DNA of 64,000 nucleotides from Bacteroidota bacterium (GTDB lineage Bacteria; Bacteroidota; Bacteroidia; B-17B0; Aurantibacillaceae): NCBI GenBank assembly GCA_013298715.1, contig JAAFIQ010000005.1, positions 1 to 64,000 of the forward strand, read 5' to 3'. Shown piece by piece: positions 17,384 to 28,500 of this stretch (position 1 is its first letter; each line of letters starts with the position of its first letter). The notes under the pieces were generated by a model. It saw only the letters and a program-made list of their open reading frames with translations, ran no database searches and was not told where the DNA came from. The position numbers and the translations under genes were made by a program.

Positions 17384-17581
17384 TTTTCTGTAAAAGAAAT
17401 TAAATAAAGTAATACGCATTTTAAAATTAAATCAGAAAATGATTACTTTTCTAAGGGACTAAATTTACATCTATTACCAAAGTGCATAAGTTGCTAATAT
17501 TTAGATCATTATCCTTAAATTTAAATACCCAACCTTTGTAAAGCGAGATTTGTATAGGTAAATTGAATAGTTATAAATACA

Positions 17582-18154
17582 ATAGAAAATATTCCAATTG
17601 ATCTTATCAATTTGTGCATCAACCGCAACCAAAAGGCTGAGTATGAATTATATAGACACACTTACTCTTACCTTATGAGTATCTGCATTCGCTATACAAG
17701 AGATGAAGACCGGGCAAAAGAAGTTTTAAATATTGGCTTTTTTAAAATTCTAAGTAATCTTTCAAAATACAGAGTGGAGGTACCTTTTAAAGCTTGGATT
17801 AGGAAGATAATGATAAATACCTTGATTAACGAATTTAAAAAAGAAAAAGCGCATACGGCAAAAATAAATTATGTAGATGAATATTTTGACAATCAAACAG
17901 AATCTCATTCTAATTTGGCAATTGATAACATAAGCGCAAAAGAAATATACGATTTTATTGCACAGCTTCCACTTGCTACAAAACATGTGTTTAATTTGTT
18001 TTATGTAGAAGGTTATAAGCATAAGGAAATTGCCGAGATGCTCGGCATAACAGAAGGAACAAGTAAGTGGCATTTGAACGCCGCCCGAGAAAAATTAAAA
18101 ATTTTAATTACAGAATCTGAACCGATTCCTAATAAAACAGGTATAATATGTTAA
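17582..18154 (+). CDS. ECF-type RNA polymerase sigma factor, start codon probably ATA
   Basis: Region 2 is visible in AEYELYRHTYSYLMSICIRYT, and RVEVPFKAWIRKIMINTLINEF continues it. Region 4 is visible in QLPLATKHVFNLFYVEGYKHKEIAEML and the following recognition helix. The first standard start is a TTG at 17612, which would cut off the usual N-terminal helix. The open frame upstream, from a TGA at 17564-17566, encodes ENIPIDLINLCINRNQKAEY, which fits known ECF N-termini. No ATG, GTG or TTG is present there; ATA at 17582 is the best candidate. The next gene overlaps by 7 bp and encodes its likely regulator. Confidence 0.85.
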   Translation: MENIPIDLINLCINRNQKAEYELYRHTYSYLMSICIRYTRDEDRAKEVLNIGFFKILSNLSKYRVEVPFKAWIRKIMINTLINEFKKEKAHTAKINYVDEYFDNQTESHSNLAIDNISAKEIYDFIAQLPLATKHVFNLFYVEGYKHKEIAEMLGITEGTSKWHLNAAREKLKILITESEPIPNKTGIIC

Positions 18155-19512
18155 ACGAAGATAAATTTAGAGAAGATCTATCTAATAAACTAAACGAAGT
18201 TCAGTTCAGTTTTGATGAAAGCAATTGGGCTGCTGCTCAAAGTTTAATTGCAGAAAATCGCAAAAAAAAGAAACGTGTTATTGTTTGGTTATTTTTGTGC
18301 GCAGGACTGGGCTTAAGTTTTTTAACGACAAATTATTTTTTAAATAGTTTGAACTTAGATAAAATTATTTCAAGTAATGAGCGAACTGAGTTTGATTCGA
18401 AAAACAGAGATAATCTAAATTATAATTTAACTCAACCTAAAAACAATAAGGGCAACATTCTTGAAAATTCTAATTCCATCTCTAGTCCGAACGCAATTAA
18501 ATCTGCTAAAGAATCAAACTCGCATAAAAAAGTTGAAAAAGACTTTTCAGTAGAAAAACGTGAAACAGAAATCGCAAAAAATTATGAAACTAATATTGTA
18601 ATTAGCGCAGTTACTCCGAGTTTAAAAACTAAAAGGAGCAATAAAATTAGTAAAAGTAAATTAGCAACTAAAATAGTTACAGAAACGAATTTAAATACCG
18701 TTAAGAAAAAAAATAATGCTAAAGTAAAACCAGCAGATGATGTTGTTGAAAATACAAATACTTTAGCTCATCATGATTCTTTAGAATTTGTGTATTTAAG
18801 TCCTTTAACTACAGTAATTTCTAACAATCCTTTAAATCAAGAGCTACTTATTAAAAACAATGATAGTTTGATTAACGAATTCAAAAAACAAAATCCGTTC
18901 AAATTTAAAGTAATGTTTGAAGTCGGAACAAACTATAATGTTGGTTGGTATACTAATTCAGTTAAAGAAGCGCAAGGATTTAATCCTATTGTAGGATTGC
19001 ATTTAGAAAGTAAATTAATTCCACACCCTTTTGTGCTGAGCCTGGGTGTACGTTATACAACACTTTCAAACCTAACGCAAAGTCAGTTTGAATCTAAGCA
19101 AACCAAATATAACTTTGTTGAGGAAAGTAAAGTAGTGATGTTTACACCTAAAACAGCGCATTACTTATCCTTCCCTTTAAAAATGTATTATCTTGCACCG
19201 AACAAAAACAAATTCGGACTTGGATTTAATTTAAATTATCTATTAAACGTTACCGGCCAAGCATCACTTTACGACCAAAGAGGCACCGTAAAGAGCAATG
19301 AAACCATTATAAAAACATTTGGTTATACAGAAGGATTTACAACTTTTACAAAAGAAATTTCTTTAACTTACCAAAGAGAGCTATCGAAGCATTTTAGTTT
19401 TAATGCTGAGCTGGGTTACTACTTGGATGCTATTAAAGACAATGCTATTTTTAAAACAAATGGCAAAAATAGAGGAACTAATTTAAAAGCTACTATTTTA
19501 TACACTTTTTAA
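18148..19512 (+). CDS. Putative dual-membrane-spanning anti-sigma factor
   Basis: 454 residues. Residues 1-43 are cytoplasmic, charged and acidic near the start, as in sigma-binding peptides. A transmembrane helix lies at about 44-65. Residues 66-245 are polar, Lys/Asn/Ser-rich and probably disordered, long enough to cross the periplasm. Residues 250-454 form an outer-membrane barrel-like domain of amphipathic strands (FMFEVGTNYNVGW-type, LGLHLES, AELGYYLDAI, ending ATILYTF). The final Phe is typical of barrel proteins. The layout equals that of Dma proteins described in Bacteroides thetaiotaomicron. It overlaps the sigma-factor gene by 7 bp. Function is inferred. Confidence 0.72.
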   Translation: MLNEDKFREDLSNKLNEVQFSFDESNWAAAQSLIAENRKKKKRVIVWLFLCAGLGLSFLTTNYFLNSLNLDKIISSNERTEFDSKNRDNLNYNLTQPKNNKGNILENSNSISSPNAIKSAKESNSHKKVEKDFSVEKRETEIAKNYETNIVISAVTPSLKTKRSNKISKSKLATKIVTETNLNTVKKKNNAKVKPADDVVENTNTLAHHDSLEFVYLSPLTTVISNNPLNQELLIKNNDSLINEFKKQNPFKFKVMFEVGTNYNVGWYTNSVKEAQGFNPIVGLHLESKLIPHPFVLSLGVRYTTLSNLTQSQFESKQTKYNFVEESKVVMFTPKTAHYLSFPLKMYYLAPNKNKFGLGFNLNYLLNVTGQASLYDQRGTVKSNETIIKTFGYTEGFTTFTKEISLTYQRELSKHFSFNAELGYYLDAIKDNAIFKTNGKNRGTNLKATILYTF

Positions 19513-19522
19513 TTAAGTTAAT

Positions 19523-20632
19523 ATGAAAACGAAAATTTTACACCTAATTTTAATTTTGCTTGTTTTAGCATGTCAAAAGAAAAAGTATCCTGAGTCAGTA
19601 ATTGAAGGCGCTCCTGTTTTTTCAATGAAAGCAATAATCAACAATCAGTCTGTTTCTATTATTGCTGGTATTAATGACTATGGGAATTTTAATAGTTTTG
19701 TACAAGACAGTAATAGTATCTATAATTTTTACTCAGAACTAAAACAAGTAAATTGCTCAGGAACTTGCCCAAATAGTTTGTCAATTCAAATAAACGATAG
19801 TAAAATTTCAGCCACAAACGCTCCTGTTATAATCGATTCAGTATTGTCTTTAAAAAACTACGATTATTTAAGAGGCACAAATCCTAATACTTACACGGCT
19901 TCCTTCTCTTCTTCATTCAATAAACCAATTGGCGCCATTTTATGGGATTTTGGAGATGGAACCACTTCAACGAACGCCAACCCAACCCATGTTTTTAGAA
20001 ACGGAAGATACAATGTGAGCTTAAAAATTCAATCACAAAATGGCTGTGAAAGTGCTGTGAATATGCCATTTAAGTTCAGTTCAAACTCCTATTCAAATTC
20101 AGTTAAAATAACTGAGAGTAATATTTCATCTACTACAAAACAATTTAACGCAAATCTTACAGGTTTGGCCGCTCAAAATTACAAATGGAGTTTTGGTGAT
20201 GGCACGTTTTCTAATTTACCTAATCCTACACATAACTATACTAATGGCGGGAGCTACCCTGTTGAACTAAGAGTAATTAATGTAAATAATGACACCTTAA
20301 TTGCAAAATATAATGTTGTAACGCAAAACGATGTTTCTTCATGCGCTACCAATTTTTTTGCAACTGCCTTGCAAGGAATACCCAACACAAAAGGTTTATC
20401 AAATGTTGTTGTAAATTGGCGCGATGCAAATGGAGTTTTATATTCTTCAAATAACCCATTACAACCTAACAGCAGTACTTTTGAAATTGTTTCAATTGAT
20501 AATTTTGAGAATAATTCGAACAATGAATTAACAAAAAAAATAAAAATTAAATTTACATGCAGGGTTTATAACGGCTCAAATTCATTACTAATAAAGGATG
20601 CAGAGGCAATTATGGCAATTTCGTATAAATAA
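19523..20632 (+). CDS. PKD-domain lipoprotein
   Basis: 369 residues. A lipobox (LLVLAC, about residues 12-17) marks it as a lipoprotein. Two PKD domains are visible through their FGDG signatures: ILWDFGDGTTSTNANPTHVF and YKWSFGDGTFSNLPNPTHNY. The C-terminal 100 residues hold a further beta domain with no known name. PKD domains bind proteins or carbohydrates at the cell surface. The gene starts 10 nt after the anti-sigma gene, so it may be regulated by the same switch. Confidence 0.8.
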   Translation: MKTKILHLILILLVLACQKKKYPESVIEGAPVFSMKAIINNQSVSIIAGINDYGNFNSFVQDSNSIYNFYSELKQVNCSGTCPNSLSIQINDSKISATNAPVIIDSVLSLKNYDYLRGTNPNTYTASFSSSFNKPIGAILWDFGDGTTSTNANPTHVFRNGRYNVSLKIQSQNGCESAVNMPFKFSSNSYSNSVKITESNISSTTKQFNANLTGLAAQNYKWSFGDGTFSNLPNPTHNYTNGGSYPVELRVINVNNDTLIAKYNVVTQNDVSSCATNFFATALQGIPNTKGLSNVVVNWRDANGVLYSSNNPLQPNSSTFEIVSIDNFENNSNNELTKKIKIKFTCRVYNGSNSLLIKDAEAIMAISYK

Positions 20633-20714
20633 ATAAGTTTACCCAACCTTTTTATAAATAAGGTTGTAATAGTTTAATAAATAAGATAATTAATAATAAT
20701 TTAAAATCAATAGT

Positions 20715-22625
20715 ATGAAAAAAATCAATTACAAACTAAAACTCGCATCACTATTATTTCTGATGCTTGCGTTCAACTCACTGAGGAGCCAATGCGTGGC
20801 AAACTTTTCTGTAGCACAAGGTGCTAATGGCTCTGTTTCACTTACAAATTTATCAACTGGAAGTGCCACCAATACAGGTTATGGTTGGTCAACACAAAAC
20901 AACTTTTTTTCGTCTCAAACCAACGCTAGTTACACGTTTGCGGCAAATGGTATTTACTCAATTACATTGGTAATGTCAACACCAAATGTTTGCACAGTTC
21001 AAGCTACCCAAACTGTTGCTATTAGTAATGTTACATGTGCCATTCAACCTAATTTTGCATGGTTTACAGGATCAAACGGCGTAATTAATTTTACAAATAC
21101 GTCAATTGGATCTACATCTGCAACGCCTTTCTATTGGAACTTTGGTAATGGCAACATGGGCTTCACACAATTTAATCAAGGTACCAGTTCAACTTATACG
21201 GCCAATGGCTCCTATACGGCTTGTTTAACTGCTACTGCAGGAGCTTGTGTGGCTTCCACCTGTATTCCAATTAATGTGACTAACGCCTCAACGTGTGCGC
21301 TTGTGGCAAATGGTGGCTTAAGTTCAAACACAAACGGTATTTACACATTTGTGAATCTGTCAACCGGAACAAATTCAAATACAACTTATTTCTGGAATTT
21401 TGGTAATGGTAATACAAGTACGGCGTTAAATCCTACAACTACTTATAGTGCTCAAGGAATTTACACGGTTTGTTTAACTGCTGTAAATAGCAACACACTT
21501 TGTAATAGTACCCAATGCTTTACAATATTTGCAAATATTGTTAGTTGCGCGATTCAAGCAAATTATACAAGTTCCGTAAGTGGTAACTCTGTAATTTTTT
21601 CAAGTACATCTACAAATACAGTGGCCACTACGTCTTATACTTGGAATTTCGGAAATGGAACATTTGGATATACTGCCAATCCCCCAGCAGCAACGTATAC
21701 AGCTAATGGCACCTACACGGTTTGTTTAACAGCTTATACAACAAACACATGTCAAAATACTTATTGTAATGTTATTTCAATCACATCTAATTCAACTCCT
21801 TGCAACCTTAATGCAAATTTCTCTCATACAACCACTGGTAATGGCGGTGTAAATTTTATTAGTACCACAACAGGTATTACGGGGCCTGTTAATTACCAAT
21901 GGAATTTCGGAAATGGATTTATTGCAAACGGAAGTTCTGTTTCTCATAATTACACATCTAACGGTGCATACAATGTAACCTTAACTGTAACAAGCGCAAA
22001 TAATCCAACCTGTTTCTCCACCTTTGTCCAATCAGTTAATATTACTAATTCTTCTAATGGTTGTGTTGCAAATTCAAATTTCTCTGTAGTTCCAACTGCT
22101 ACCCTACAAAGCTGGCAAGCTATTCCTACCTCACCTTGGAATGTTGTTGCGGCAACTTGGGCTTGGGGTGATGGTAATACAAGTAATGGTTTATATTCAT
22201 CGCATCAATACGCTGCTGCAGGAATGTATAACATTTGTTTAACAGTTACTGTATCATGTGGAGCTACTTCAACAACTTGTTTTAACACAAATATTTATAA
22301 AACAAACAATGCAATTATAAGTATTAACGTTGTTGCGCCTAACTCAACGCCATTAGGATTTACAAATCAAGATTTAAATGCTAATGCATTCACAGTTTAT
22401 CCTAATCCGAGTAATGGTGCATTTAATGTGAATTTAGAGCAACTTAAACAAAAATCTGTGAATATTACGGTTTATAATTTAATTGGTGAAGTAATGTATT
22501 CTAAACAAAACATAAAAAATATAGATAGAGAAACTATAAATTTAAATGAAATTGGCTCTGGAGTTTATTTCATAAAAATTAGCGCAGAGAATGGAGAATT
22601 TACTAAAAAGTTAATTAAAGAATAA
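20715..22625 (+). CDS. Multi-PKD T9SS-sorted surface protein
   Basis: 636 residues. The signal peptide ends near residue 26 (LRSQ). About six PKD-like repeats follow, each with a W(N/S)FG(N/D)G core (residues roughly 30-530) and about 85 residues apart. The middle repeats have asparagine where classic PKD has aspartate in the DG turn. The C-terminus (about 555-636) is a T9SS type A sorting domain with VYPNPSNG and GVYFIKI...KLIKE. It lies 82 nt after the PKD lipoprotein and could serve with it as an adhesin. A terminator follows at 22663. Confidence 0.85.
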   Translation: MKKINYKLKLASLLFLMLAFNSLRSQCVANFSVAQGANGSVSLTNLSTGSATNTGYGWSTQNNFFSSQTNASYTFAANGIYSITLVMSTPNVCTVQATQTVAISNVTCAIQPNFAWFTGSNGVINFTNTSIGSTSATPFYWNFGNGNMGFTQFNQGTSSTYTANGSYTACLTATAGACVASTCIPINVTNASTCALVANGGLSSNTNGIYTFVNLSTGTNSNTTYFWNFGNGNTSTALNPTTTYSAQGIYTVCLTAVNSNTLCNSTQCFTIFANIVSCAIQANYTSSVSGNSVIFSSTSTNTVATTSYTWNFGNGTFGYTANPPAATYTANGTYTVCLTAYTTNTCQNTYCNVISITSNSTPCNLNANFSHTTTGNGGVNFISTTTGITGPVNYQWNFGNGFIANGSSVSHNYTSNGAYNVTLTVTSANNPTCFSTFVQSVNITNSSNGCVANSNFSVVPTATLQSWQAIPTSPWNVVAATWAWGDGNTSNGLYSSHQYAAAGMYNICLTVTVSCGATSTTCFNTNIYKTNNAIISINVVAPNSTPLGFTNQDLNANAFTVYPNPSNGAFNVNLEQLKQKSVNITVYNLIGEVMYSKQNIKNIDRETINLNEIGSGVYFIKISAENGEFTKKLIKE

Positions 22626-22662
22626 ATCGCTCAGCTAATTACTACAGAGTAATTCTTGAAAT

Positions 22663-22699
22663 AAAAAAAGGGGTTCAACTATTCTGAACTCCTTTTTTA
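22663..22699. terminator. Bidirectional terminator between the PKD gene and mutS
   Basis: AAAAAAAGGGGTTCA (22663-22677) pairs with TGAACTCCTTTTTT (22685-22698) with one G-U pair, around a 7-nt loop. T runs on both strands let it end both converging genes. Confidence 0.85.
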
Positions 22700-22727
22700 T
22701 TAAATACTATGAAGCATTGAAATTGTA

Positions 22728-25376
22728 TCACTCCTCCTTCGCACCAAGCGCACGTTTAATTTCATTTAATTTTAATAAAGCCTCAACAGGCGTTAAGGTA
22801 TTAATATCTAAAGCATAAATGTCTTCTCTTAGTTTTTCGAGAATAGGATCATTCAATTGAATAAAACTTAACTGCACTTCGTTTGCTTGCTTTGCTAATG
22901 CTTTTTTTATGGCGCTATCTTTCGTGTTAACCTCTCCATTCAATAAATTTGCCTCGTGTTCTTTTTCTAATTTTTTTAAAATACTGTTGGCTTTTTCTAC
23001 AACTATTTTTGGCATACCTGCCATACGTGCTACGTGTATTCCAAAGCTGTGCTCGCTCCCGCCTTCTTGCAACTTGCGTAAGAATATAATTTTATTATTA
23101 CTTTCTTTTACACTCACATTAAAATTCTTTATACGCTCAAATAAATTTGTCATTTCATTCAACTCGTGGTAATGTGTTGCAAATAATGTTTTTGCTTTAT
23201 GTACGGGTTGATTATGAATAAACTCCGCAATACTCCAAGCAATAGATATACCATCATAGGTAGATGTTCCTCTACCAATTTCATCTAACAACACCAAACT
23301 ACGTTCACTTAAATTATTTAAAATACTTGCAGTTTCATTCATCTCAACCATAAAGGTACTTTCGCCACTACTAATGTTATCGCTAGCGCCTACCCGTGTA
23401 AAAATTTTATCTACTATTCCTAGGCTTGCTTTTTCCGCAGGAACATAACAACCAATTTGTGCTAACAAAACAATTAATGCCGTTTGGCGCAATAAGGCAG
23501 ACTTACCGCTCATGTTGGGCCCAGTAATCATCATGATTTGTTGTGTATCGTTATCTAAAAAAACAGAGTTGCTCACATAATCAATTCCTATTGGTAATTG
23601 TTTTTCGATCACTGGGTGTCGCCCTTCAACAATATCTATTGTAAAGGCGTTATTTAAAATTGGTTTTTTATAATTATTTGCTAAAGCCAAATTCGCAAAA
23701 CCACAAAACACATCTAATTTTGCAATGAGCTGCGCATTAAGCTGTATTGGTAAAATATAATTTTCTATACTCTTAATTAAACTTTCAAACAACTGTTGTT
23801 CTATTGCAGTAATTTTTTCCTCTGCTCCTAAAATTTTTTCTTCGTAAATTTTTAATTCTGGTGTAATGTAGCGCTCTGCATTGGTAAGTGTTTGTTTACG
23901 TATCCATTCTGTTGGAACTTTATCTTTATGAACGTTTGTAACCTCGAGGTAGTATCCGAAAACATTATTATACGAAATTTTTAAAGAAGTAATTCCTGTT
24001 TTTTCTATTTCGGTTTGTTGAATTTTTAATAAATAATCTTTTCCATGAAATGCAATGCTCCGCAAATCGTCTAACTCAGCATTTACGCCAGAATTAATTA
24101 CATTGCCTTTTAATACATTTACAGGCGCCTCAGGGTTTAGCTGGTGCTGGAGCGTTTCTATTATCGTATTACACGGATTTAATTGCTCTATGAAAGCGGC
24201 TAGAGCTGAGTTAGTACATTTTTGAAGAGTATCTTTAATCACATCAACTAATTGAAGTGATTTTTTTAATTGCACCAACTCTCTTGGATTTACACGTGCT
24301 GCGGCAACTTTAGAAATTAAACGTTCTAAATCTCCAACTTCATTAATTGCATTTACCAAGTTAATTCTTGTATCTTCCTCCTGAACAAAAAATTCAACAA
24401 TGTTTAAGCGTTCATTAATTTTTTGAATATCCTTTAATGGTAAGGCCACCCAACGTTTTAATAAACGCGAACCCATGGGTGAAACCGTTTTGTCGATTAC
24501 ATCAACTAAACATTTACCGTTCTCGTGATTTGTGTTGTATAATTCTAAATTACGAATCGTAAATTTATCGAGCCAAACAAATTGTTCCTCGTTTATTCTA
24601 CTGACTTTAGTAATGTGTTTTAGTTTGTCATGCTTAGTTTCGTTAAGGTAATGCAATAAAGCGCCACAAGCTGTAACAGCAAGGGTTTGGTCCTCTATTC
24701 CAAACCCTTTTAAGTTGTTAGTTTCAAACTGTTTAGTTAAAGATTCGTAGCCATGATCATAAGTAAAAGCCCAATTGTCTAAGCCAAACGAATATAATTT
24801 ATCGCTTATTAAATCATGTAATTGTTGGCGTTTACTTTTCTCAAACAACAACTCGTTAGGCTTAAAATTTTGAATTAATTTTTCTACATAAGAAATTGTT
24901 CCTTGTGCTACTAAAAATTCACCAGTACTTACATCGCACAAAGCCAAACCAGCATCGTTATTAAAAAAATGTATACTCGCTAAAAAATTATTTTGTTGGT
25001 GGTTTAAAATTTTATCGTTAAAGCTAACGCCTGGCGTTACTAATTCTGTAATGCCACGCTTTACAATTCCTTTTACAAGTTTTGGGTCTTCTAATTGATC
25101 GCAAATAGCAACTCTGAAACCAGCACGCACTAATTTTGGTAGATAAGAATCTAAGGAATGGTGCGGGAAGCCCGCCAACTCAATGTGTGAAGCAGATCCG
25201 TTAGCACGTTTTGTTAGTGTTATTCCTAATACCTTACTCCCTTTAATCGCATCTTCGCCAAACGTTTCATAAAAATCGCCTACTCTAAATAACAATATAG
25301 CATCAGGGTACTTAGCTTTAATGGTATTATATTGTTTCATTAAAGGCGTCTCTTTCACTTCATTTGTTTTACTCAT
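22728..25376 (-). CDS. mutS: DNA mismatch repair protein MutS
   Basis: 882 residues, normal for MutS1. The mismatch-recognition motif is visible as [11 protein letters not shown] near residue 32. The connector, lever and clamp domains follow. The ATPase has a Walker A GPNMSGKS (about residue 620) and the [12 protein letters not shown] Walker B/signature segment. The C-terminal [19 protein letters not shown] is the typical MutS tail. It is a single gene between terminators, with no operon partner visible. The first ATG agrees with the usual N-terminus (residues [10 protein letters not shown]). Confidence 0.98.
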   Translation of the reverse strand: MSKTNEVKETPLMKQYNTIKAKYPDAILLFRVGDFYETFGEDAIKGSKVLGITLTKRANGSASHIELAGFPHHSLDSYLPKLVRAGFRVAICDQLEDPKLVKGIVKRGITELVTPGVSFNDKILNHQQNNFLASIHFFNNDAGLALCDVSTGEFLVAQGTISYVEKLIQNFKPNELLFEKSKRQQLHDLISDKLYSFGLDNWAFTYDHGYESLTKQFETNNLKGFGIEDQTLAVTACGALLHYLNETKHDKLKHITKVSRINEEQFVWLDKFTIRNLELYNTNHENGKCLVDVIDKTVSPMGSRLLKRWVALPLKDIQKINERLNIVEFFVQEEDTRINLVNAINEVGDLERLISKVAAARVNPRELVQLKKSLQLVDVIKDTLQKCTNSALAAFIEQLNPCNTIIETLQHQLNPEAPVNVLKGNVINSGVNAELDDLRSIAFHGKDYLLKIQQTEIEKTGITSLKISYNNVFGYYLEVTNVHKDKVPTEWIRKQTLTNAERYITPELKIYEEKILGAEEKITAIEQQLFESLIKSIENYILPIQLNAQLIAKLDVFCGFANLALANNYKKPILNNAFTIDIVEGRHPVIEKQLPIGIDYVSNSVFLDNDTQQIMMITGPNMSGKSALLRQTALIVLLAQIGCYVPAEKASLGIVDKIFTRVGASDNISSGESTFMVEMNETASILNNLSERSLVLLDEIGRGTSTYDGISIAWSIAEFIHNQPVHKAKTLFATHYHELNEMTNLFERIKNFNVSVKESNNKIIFLRKLQEGGSEHSFGIHVARMAGMPKIVVEKANSILKKLEKEHEANLLNGEVNTKDSAIKKALAKQANEVQLSFIQLNDPILEKLREDIYALDINTLTPVEALLKLNEIKRALGAKEE

Positions 25377-25447
25377 AACAAACTAAATTACTTTTTTTAC
25401 TCAAGGCGTAAATTCAGATTTATAAACAAAAAGCTAAGAATGATAAT

Positions 25448-25482
25448 AAAAAAAGGCAATACAAGAACTGTATTGCCTTTTT
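25448..25482 (-). terminator. Terminator after the large adhesin gene
   Basis: GGCAATACA (25455-25463) pairs with TGTATTGCC (25469-25477) around a 5-nt loop, flanked by seven A and five T. On the minus strand it lies 25 nt after the adhesin stop. Confidence 0.85.
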
Positions 25483-25506
25483 GATTTATGTAAAAGAATT
25501 AGTTTT

Positions 25507-28500
25507 TTATTCCTTAACTACTTTAATTGATTTATAATTACCTCGATCTTCAGCTTTTAAAATATATAAACCATTGTTTAAATTACTCAAATTAAGCGTA
25601 TGTTTGCCTTCTTCGAGTTTATTTGTGTAGACAATTTTACCTAATACATCAGTAATAGTGATGTTTATTGTAGCTGATGTTTCAAGGCTAAAAATCCCAT
25701 TATTCGGATTTGGATAAACACTAAAATAAGATTCTAATCCTGCGCCTAAATTATTAAAGCCAAGGCAAGGGTTTACACTCTGTGTTATAGTTGCCGATTT
25801 TTTACAACCACTCACACTTGTACCATTAACCGTATAAGTTGTGGTTATGGTAGGAGATATGGCAATAACACTTGTTGTTGCGTTGGTATTCCAACTATAT
25901 GTATTTGCTCCACTTGCAGTTAAAGAAGCTGACAAGCCAACGCATAATAACGAAGTGGTTGAAACAACACTTACTGTTGGTAAAGGATTCACAACTATAT
26001 TAGTAGTATTACTTCCAATGCAACCAGCTGTATTTGTACCAGTAAGTGTATATAAAGTGGTTACTGTTGGTGTTAAAGCAATTGAAGTTGAATTTGAACC
26101 TGTACTCCAACTATAAGTGGTTGCACCACTAGCAGTTAAAGTAGTTGTTGCCCCTGAACAAATTGTTGTAGTGCTCGAGTTAATTGTTATGCTTGGTGTA
26201 GCACTAACTGTTAAAGTAACAGGAATACGTGGTGTGGTACAACCTACTTTTGTATAACGCATTTGACCATTAAACACACGTGGACTATTGATTACGCTGA
26301 AGTAACCTCCACCTTTACCTTCATATAAAATTATATCACTGTTGCCAGTATACACATTACCCAGGTTGACACCATTTGTATAAGCAAAAGAACCTCCACC
26401 ATTAGCGGTTACATAGAACGCATACGTTTGTCCGGCAGGAACAGAAACACTAAAGTTTGCCGGAACCAAAGTTAATGAGCCCGTACCAAGCGCGTTAACT
26501 GTAGTTGTCAACACTTGTGTCCAACCTACATTGCTACTCTCAAAGCCAACAAATGAACCTGAACGGAACCAAACCTCAACTGTGGTAACAGCAACTGAAC
26601 TAATGTGAACATCAAAGCCACTTACTACAATATTAGTTTGCGCTTGTATATCAAACATATTACCAGCAGCTCCATTACCAGCAGCTAGGGTAGTAAATAA
26701 ATTAGCTGTTGCAGTTGATTGTGCTTCTGCATAGTAGGTTGTAGTGCTTGCTGCACTTGCTGTAAACGTATTTCCTTGTGCTAACGAAGTTGTAGATGTT
26801 GGGCTCGCATACCAATTAATTGGACTGGCAAAAGCTGTTGCACTAAGCGTTGCAATTGTAGTTGGGCTACAAACCGCAACACCGTTACCTACAATTGTTG
26901 GATTAGTAACTGCTAATGTTACTTCTTTTATAGCACTACATGTTCCATTATTAGCCGTAACTGTAAACACTGTTGTGGCGGAAGGAGTGATAATTGCAAT
27001 TGAAGATAATATACCATTACTCCAACTATACGTTAAGCTTGAACCCACCGCAGTAAGGGTTGAGCTACCTCCTAAGCATATACTTAGATTACCTAAAATA
27101 TTAAATTGAGGATTAGTGGTTGTATTGATTAGCGTTGAGTTGTTAAACAAGTTTACATCTCCTCCTAAATTTGTTGTTGCAGAAAACGTATAAACACCGC
27201 TATAAGTCATATTTAAAGTGCCTACTGTAAATACTGCTGTTGCCCCAGCCGCTAATGTTGGTGTAAATACATTACTCAATGTTTGTGTAATAGCGCCACT
27301 AACTAATACATTCACAGGAATGTTAGAGATAGTTGCAATACCATAATTTTTAATTGTTACAACCACAGGTTCAGCAGCAGTATAGCATGTTGATTGAACG
27401 CTCGGAGAGTTTATCACACTAACTCCAGCATCAGTAGCTGATGCGTTAAATAGATTTATATTATCTAAATGAAAGTCATAATTTTCAATATCATCCACAG
27501 TTCCTTCGCTTGCTAAAAACGCTACTATTATTTCCTGTCCTGCATATGCCGAAAGGTTAACTAAGGTGTTTGTAAAATTAACGCTCGTTGTATTTGTGTT
27601 AGAAACATTTAATGTGAAAATAGGCGAGTAGGATAAACCACAATTTGTAGAAACCATCACGCGAACATTGTCATCGCTCCCCATAGCTGCAGGATTAATA
27701 ATACTTCCAGCGCTTGTAAGAGCATAGTCAAACGAGATTTGTGTACTAGCAGTAGCCAATGTGCGTGGACCAATTATCCATTCGTTTTTTGTGTTTCCTA
27801 TAAGATTTACACGAGCAGTAATATTACCAGCTCCGTTTAATCCCGTTTGGCTAATCCAACTCGAAGTAGTTCCTGATGGGTTTACTGCACCTACAGATTC
27901 TAACCAATTAGGCCAAGATGTTGGAAGATTACCTCCTGTAAATCCAGTAAAACTATTAGAAATAGGTAGGTTTATCAACGGATTGATAACACGTGTAATG
28001 GTTGTAGTATCGTTTAATAAATTTCCATCGCCTCCTAAAGAAGAATAGCCTTTTAGGGTATAAGTACCTCCAGTAGTAAGATTAACCGTACCAACTGAAA
28101 CAGCCAGACTAGACGAAGGAGCTATAGGACCAGCTACTAACGTGTTAATAGTAGTTGTAACAGGCCCAGCAAGCACCACAGAAACATTAATGCTTGATTG
28201 AGAAGCTGAACCATAATTATAAAGTACAACACTAACAGGGTTATTCGCGGAATAACAACCATTAGATGCAGGGCTTATAAAAGCATTAACCCCAACATCG
28301 TTAGGACTAACATTATAAAGATTAATGTTATCCAGGTGTAAATCATAACTCTCAATATCATCTACAAGTCCATCAGTAGCTAAAAATCCGATTATTACTT
28401 CTTGATTTGCATAAGCTGATAATGGTACAACGTAATTGTTAAAGTTGGTTGTTAAGCTATTTGTAGCACTTACAGTAAATATAGGCGCATAAGTTGCTCC

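Noticed and set aside
26744-27109. 121-residue plus-strand open frame inside the large adhesin gene
   Set aside because: Several such antisense frames occur there and follow from the Thr/Val/Ala-rich codon composition of the adhesin.
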